This document shows positions 57,951 through 64,000 of a stretch of 64,000 nucleotides of DNA, piece after piece. Position 1 is the stretch's first letter. Every line of letters starts with the position of its first letter. The position numbers and the translations under genes were made by a program. The stretch comes from Delphinapterus leucas (taxonomy: Eukaryota; Chordata; Mammalia; Artiodactyla; Monodontidae). The notes beneath the pieces are model-generated. The model saw only the letters and a program-made list of their open reading frames with translations. It was not told where the DNA came from and did not search any database. Where the stretch lies: NCBI RefSeq assembly GCF_002288925.2, contig NW_022098069.1:82058380-82122379 (forward strand), given 5' to 3'.

Positions 57951-60900
57951 TGTTACTAAATCTGTAACATGAATATCATAACGGTACCTAATTTACTAGA
58001 TTATTACGAGGGTGGAAATGATAAGCCATGTGACGCTCTGGAATATCTCTGTAACCTGAGCTCAGAAACTTTCTACAGGGATTCCAACGTCTGCTTCTAT
58101 CCAAACAGAATATATGGGAGTTAGAGTAATACGGGGCAGAAACAAAGCATTCATTTTACCTTTTCTCAGAATTTACTATTCTGTTCCCTACAATCCTTTG
58201 ATTCTTTATCTACAACATTGTCTTGGGTTGCTTTAACCTAGTACTGCACTGAGTAGGGATTCAGGAGAACCTTTAGCTGCTTGTCATCTAGTCAAGTTAT
58301 CCAGCTAGTCAACAAACAGAATCCGTGTTGCCTGGCATTCTTCTGCAAGTGGTGGTGTATTCAAGATCAATACGACATTTGTTCCTGTAGCTGGTTAAAA
58401 TTCCAAGAAATTTTTCTTCAGACAGAACCCAAATACCTTATGCTGGGCTTTGCAGTTTATCTTTTTTTTTTTTTAAGTGGAAATGGAAGGAAAATGGATA
58501 TCCCTTCTGCCACAAAATACTGGAGAGAACTTGCAGATAAACTCTTTTGAATATTCAATTTTGAACCCTGAGACCAAAGAACAGAAATTCGCCAGGCTTC
58601 GTTCTTCAATACTCTGATATTGAGAATGAATAATCCAATGTTAAATTAAAAATATGAATGAAGTCCTCAGGGACACACAAGAGTGTTAACAGTGGTTGTC
58701 TCTGGGTCACAGAATTTTTGTTATTATTGATATCTTAATTTTTTTCAAGAGCAGCATTATTCATATATATATATTAATTTTCAAAAAGAGTTTCTTTCTT
58801 TAAAATGGCATCTTAAATCTTGGGGGTAATAGAAATTTTGCAAATGTTTTCAAAGTCTTATCATTAGCTACGTAGAAAGGGAGAAAAGATAAAAAAGCAA
58901 ACAGGGGTTTAAAACATGAAAATAGGTAACCACAGGTCACGTAAGAAATATGCAGTTAAAAGTTCAATAAACAAACTGTTTTGGCAACACAGTTAACTCA
59001 CTTATAAACGGCTTCTCTTGGCCCTTCTGCTATTTTCTCATAAACGCTAAGATATCACCGTGTTCAGGGACTGTGGGCTATCGGCAGGGGACAAAACACG
59101 AAGCACATTTTTGACTAATAATATTTTACTTTAAAATACCATTGATCTTAAGCTACCTCCACAATTGCATACTGGGGGCTTTTCAAGTAATTTATAGGGG
59201 AAAACTGTGAAGTTTATCTTTTGAAATGAAATGAAATAATACACGCACTTCCTACTTTGGGGACATTTTATGTTAAATCACTGCGACAGGCAGAGATGAC
59301 AAAACACTGAGAAATAGTTAAAGATTTCATTTCTTTTCCTGATAACGACAAGCTTCATTTTGTGCTCTCAGAGGGGAAATCAAATCTGATTTACTGTCAA
59401 CTACTTCAGTGCCATGATGCACCTTTCACATCCTTTAAACAGCCTCAGCAAAGCAGGGCTATTACTGTCCTCTCACAGTGGGGTCGATCAACTGTCGAGT
59501 GCCTGATAAATCATCAAATGCTTTCATTTCAAAACCGACCTGTTTCTTTATCATGATAAAGCACGATGCACAGCCTGTGGCGGCCCATCATGACCTTATG
59601 GGTAGAAAGAGACTTCATTTACACAACCTTTCTTTGAAAGGGCAAATCAACAGCAGTGAAAGGACAGACTACAACCACACGTGTGTTTTCATTCTTTTCC
59701 ATTTTCCTCCTTTTTTAATTTTGTTTCACCCCAACGGCAGAATAGCTCACGCCTTTCTTTGGCCCTATCTGAGAAAAACCAAATAAGATCTGAAGAAAGC
59801 CCAGAAGCGTCTGAAAAATTACATTGATCAGCCTCACTCCCATAAGCCTCAAATCGCTATTCGGATCCTGAATCCCAAGGAGACCGGCAGTGAGCTAAGA
59901 GGAAACAGTCGTGAACTGGCCATGAATTTAAACCACCAGCAGTAAAGGAGTTAAGATGTTTACTCATTCTACCAAGCTCATAAGGGGTAGCAAAGCAAGT
60001 ACTAGCTGCCTTGACTGGACTGGAAGGAAGACTGTTGGCAGCTCTTTGAGGGTGAGTGTGGATTATATTTTATTGACGCTAGTTTTTTCTAAGAACTGGA
60101 TTCAAGTTGGTCAAAATTGTGGCGCAAGGTCAAACTCCCAGGGGTACATCCCTCTTCCTGAGCCCGCCGCAAGCCATCATGCTGGGCCCTTTGGGTTTTA
60201 TTCTTTCCTCTGTGCCAATGGCCATAAATTCTCAATGATAAGATTCAGAGGTGGAATGAGAAAGGCAAAAGACAATCTATTGCATTCTTGAAGAGATACC
60301 AAGATAAAGGATATAACTCTACCCATCAGTAGTCTCCCCCTGAATAATTGAGGGTGAGAAGCAAGAAAAACACTGGGAGAGCCAGGTGAGTGATGCCAGA
60401 AAACTGAATTCATCGCTTAAGGAAATCAAACCAAAACAGCATGACAAATTCTCATTTTAATACAAGGTACAATTAATTGCCTATTTCTCCCCTTTCCAAA
60501 GCCTAAAAGAGGAAGTTGTATCAAACTTGCTTGGCCTTTCCATTCAAAACCGTTTCTTTAGAATCCTGTGTTTCCTATCAAGACATGGATTCTCTTGCCG
60601 TTCACTAAAGACCTACATAATTTATCTGTTTTTCTATTCAGCCATTGTCTTGCTATTGGTCCACATTTCAATTAATCTTTTTTAGGCAACAAAACTAAAA
60701 TATTTTACTATCTTTGAGGAGTTCAAGTGCACACAGAGAAGAGGGGAAAGATTGGTCACCTCATAAAATAGGCTTCAGGAGAGACTAAGCCCACCTCTCT
60801 TAACTCTGCAGTACACAGACTGTTTTCTACCGAAGGCAATGTCACAGACATTGGTGGGGTAAAAAGCCACAGACATCCAGCCTGTGACTGGGCCACAGGG

Positions 60901-62399
60901 CTGGCCGCTGCTGTACCACATGCCCACGGCACTCCTGGTGCCATCCGGATTTCCAGACCAGTGTGGGTTTTCTCTATGCCTAGTTGGCTATGTTCACAGT
61001 TTTGCACCGAAAGCCCTGAGTACCTGCTGCAATGTCCCTTTAGGCACCTGCTTGATGACCCAACTGTCTCTGCCACCATCACCTTTGATCATCTTATTTT
61101 TTCACGCATGAGACCCAAACCCACTTATTCACTCTGGTCCAAGAGCACAGAAAGAAGGAACGTCTGTCCGGCCTGCTGGACTCCTCACCTGGGCAGCCTT
61201 GGATTCATGGCACGGCCCTGGTATTGGATGGGCCAGCACGTGTGTGTAAACATGCTTGGGCAACACCACTGTTCAGTCCAGCTATTTCCCTTCCTCTCAG
61301 GATTACTAGGAAATGCGGAAATGGGATCACCTATTCAGATTAGCAACCCCTAGTCTGCAGAGGAAAGATAAAATAGTGCAAACGTTGTTGCCATGTTTAG
61401 GCAAAAGAAATTCATGGTGAAACTTGGAGTTCAAATGAAGTTCTGCCATTCTTCCCATTTGCTGAAAGTACATCCAGCAGATTATTTTCAAGAAAAATGT
61501 AATCTTTCATGGTTTTTAAATATGCGGACGACCTCTCAACATATTTGATGAATTGACCATTATGTTCTTGTTAGACTTCTGTTCTGGTTTATGAACACTT
61601 TAGTCTCTTGGTTTTCCTCCTACCTCTCAAGTTACTAGACCATCTCTCCTTTAGTATCTCTTCCTCCACTATTGAATTTTGCAATGCTAGGATTCAACTC
61701 TTTGGCTTAAATTATCATGACTATGATAGTAAAGTGTTTATTTTTTAGGAAAAATGTTTATTATCTACAATCCTCCTTCCCCCTCCCACTCTCACCCTCT
61801 TCGGCAGGTCTGAAATAGATCTTTGTTTCACAGAGAAGACTGACAGGTGACCTGATGAATGACAGAAGGTAGGGAAAGCCACTCTTACACACAGAAATAA
61901 AGGATTTGTTGAGGAAGACTGGTGGGGGGCAGGAAGGGCAGTGATCATAGAAAGATAAGTGTTACAGAAAAAGAGGGTGAAGAGATAAGGCAGCCACTGC
62001 TGAGAAACGGCCTTTGGCAATGAGCTGCCATATTTCAAAAGGAACTATGTGAGAAGTTTGCTATGTGATGTATGATATGCCCTTTACTGTCTCTCACGAA
62101 ACCTTGTTAATAAATCTATATTATTCCTCATTGTTTCTAGACATGGATTTAGATGGGGGGAGTTTGGGGTTTTGTTTGTTTGGGGTATGCAAAGACATGT
62201 TGCACTGATCTCAATTAAGGAAACAGAAGAACAAAAGTGGCTCAATTTCTGTGTCCCATTCAGACGTATTCTCTCAGCTCTACACTGAGTATCCAACTCC
62301 TTCCTGCCATGTCTGCTTCAGGCGACTAAAACTACTACAGCCCAAACTAAACTTGAAACGTGCTGTCCTTCCACCATTTCCCTTTGAGGAAATGGCAGC
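57951..62399. other. No gene seen; long unique stretch
   Basis: About 4.4 kb without recognised repeats except a T-run at 58461-58474. Open frames of 108-130 codons on both strands near 60756-61353 overlap each other and have no recognised domain. The part about 59350-59650 looks like candidate conserved non-coding DNA. Confidence 0.45.
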
Positions 62400-63125
62400 T
62401 GTCTACCTAGTTGTGTGTCTCATAAATCTTGAAGGACAGCTCCTTGTCTCCTGCCCCTGGCTTCACAGCAGTCATCACCTTCTTCCTTGCTATCTTGAAT
62501 CCATCCCCTTCTCTCCATTTCCTCTGCCCCAGTTTCGACCCAAGCTACCGTCATCTCTGTCTAGAGCTCCTGCTAAAGCTCTAACTGGTCTCCTGCTTCT
62601 CATCTTCCCCTTTTCTATTAGAGGGATCTTTAAACTCTATCATCCCCTAAGAGGAGGGCCTTCCATTCTTTTAGAATAAAATTCAAACTCCCTCCTTTCA
62701 CTGGCAAGGCCTTTCATGATATGACCCCTACTTACTTTTCCACCCAATCTCCTTTCTCGGTATTCTTTGTGTTCTCAAGGCACAATGATCACTTTCTGGC
62801 TCCGCTGAAGTACTAAGTAAATTCCTGCCATCAAGCATGTTTGCTTTGCCCGAAAACCTCATCCCCACTCAGTTCCTAATCTTCACTTAGCTAAGTCGTC
62901 TCTTCTACTCACTTCAGATCACAGTTTGAATGTCACCTCTTCGGAGAAGCATCCCTAACCCTGCCCCTCTCCCCACCTCTTGTCACTCCCAGACTGATCG
63001 GGTCTCCCTGTTATGTGGGCTCCCAGCAAAATGCACATTTTGGTTATAGCACTTATTTTATCTATAATTCAATAGTCTTCTCTATGTAATTATTAATGTC
63101 TACCTCCACCATAGGCTCTCAATTA
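62400..63125 (+). repeat. L2 remnant (3' half)
   Basis: 'taactggtctcctgcttctcatcttccc', 'tagaataaaattcaaactccctcc', 'aaggcctttcatgatatgacccctacttac', 'cacagtttgaatgtcacctcttcggagaagcatccctaaccc' and 'gcacttattttatctataa' follow the L2 consensus order. The 142-codon open frame at 62251-62679 overlaps its start and is probably repeat-derived. Confidence 0.75.
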
Positions 63126-64000
63126 TATGATCCATGATACCAGCGTCATTGGTATTATGTTGGTGAATAGCTAATTAGTTCATGTTGTATAACCAGTCAT
63201 ATCTGGGCTCCCTATTTCCGTGATAGAATCTTTGAAGGCTAAGACATTAAAGATTAAAAGTTTATATATAAATCGTATTTACATTTTCTATTTGTCTATA
63301 CTTCAGAAGAAAGAATATACCTAAACGATTCTATACATCTATAGTAAATTAGGCTTGAGGTGAGAATAAAAATAAAATAAAAATTCTGGGGATTTTAGGG
63401 GAATGGCATTTTTGTCTTCACGGATATGTCAATCACTAACAAGGACAAGATCTTCCACCTGCGACTGTAAGTCTTTGCACCTCTAGAAATAAAGAACTGG
63501 AATCCATTTTAATTTGAATACCACTCTCATTGCTGAGGGAGCTCACAAAAGGAGTTCATTAGTGCCACCTGGGGTGAAAAGTTTATGGTTCCATCATTAC
63601 AGCTGCTCATAAATGAACTGATGATATGAATCAAATTCACTAAAATCTCTGTTCATCTTGAACTACACTGTGAAAAATCAAAGTCAAGACGATGTGCTCC
63701 ACGGTATTTCAGATAATATAGCCTAAAGCTCTTACCACAAAATGAGAGTTACGTGCAGCGAGCCATCTTATTTAACCCACAATGGGGGCTAATAGGCCAT
63801 AGCACACTACGCATCAAAACGGACCAAGAGAAAAGATGTGGTTGAAATCAGTAGGCTGACACTATTGCCACTTGTGATTGCTTCCACCTCTAAGACATGT
63901 ATAAGTATAAGCACATCTACCCACAGATGGCTTAGATGGTTTTCCCGGGGGAGCCACGTTGATTCTTTTCTCCATTTATCATCCACTGCAACCAAGCAGG
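63126..64000. other. No gene seen
   Basis: Unique AT-rich sequence to the window end. The 62-codon minus frame at 63807-63995 has no recognised motif. Confidence 0.45.

Noticed and set aside
60756..61353. 108- to 130-codon open frames on both strands
   Set aside because: They overlap on opposite strands and show no recognised family. I cannot exclude a lineage-specific transcript but nothing supports one.
62251..62679. 142-codon open frame
   Set aside because: The 3' part runs into an L2 remnant and the peptide has no recognised domain.

Overview
This window is non-coding mammalian nuclear DNA, most likely from a cetacean. The best evidence is four short tRNA-derived SINEs of the CHR type (about 220 bp, ending in the 'ccaccagggaagcc' head on one strand) and three longer, older relatives (about 300-360 bp). 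They sit among LINE-1 3' ends of the cetartiodactyl type ('gctgattcacttt...cagcagaaactaac...caattatactccaat'). I saw no BovB or Bov-A element, which argues against a ruminant. The species and chromosome cannot be read from the sequence. I found no host protein-coding gene, exon, rRNA or functional tRNA. The window looks like a gene desert or part of a very large intron.

Layout. 1-9.4 kb: an old L1 tail split by a Tigger-like DNA transposon, a MaLR LTR, MIR and MER5-like remnants, a short L1 tail, a CA microsatellite, a CHR SINE and otherwise unique AT-rich DNA. 9.4-11.3 kb: two ERV1-type solo LTRs, the second inserted in a MIR and carrying a tRNA-Glu-like segment. 12.6-14.4 kb: old L1 ORF2 with a younger L1 tail nested inside, followed by another L1 tail. 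15.6-30.9 kb: scattered MaLR LTRs, a purine-rich tract, another ERV1-type LTR, MIRs, an older SINE, an L1M tail and long unique stretches. 32.2-40.1 kb: an older L1 tail, then a nearly full-length L1 (about 7.3 kb) inserted in or beside its A-rich end. 40.6-57.9 kb: MaLR and ERVL-like LTRs, six SINE or L1 insertions with readable target-site duplications, and a degraded 2.4-kb L1. 58-64 kb: mostly unique DNA with an L2 remnant near the end.

The only substantial coding capacity belongs to the L1 at 32.8-40.1 kb. Its ORF1 (290 codons) is open, but ORF2 is broken by three stop codons, three 1-base frameshifts and a deletion of about 20 bases. The copy is therefore not autonomously active. Its 5' UTR contains a 100-N assembly gap. 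The elements do not form a pathway. Their nesting gives a relative history: MIR/L2/L1M, then MaLR and ERV LTRs, then cetartiodactyl L1 and CHR SINEs.

The observations most worth checking are a 47-bp compound palindrome/direct repeat inside a MIR (25.0 kb), a 42-bp L1 micro-insertion with a 14-bp perfect duplication (57.4 kb), an extra block of about 170 bp at the 5' end of the long L1, a tRNA-Glu-like segment inside an LTR, and a recurrent 5' truncation point in L1 tails. No undescribed gene system was evident.
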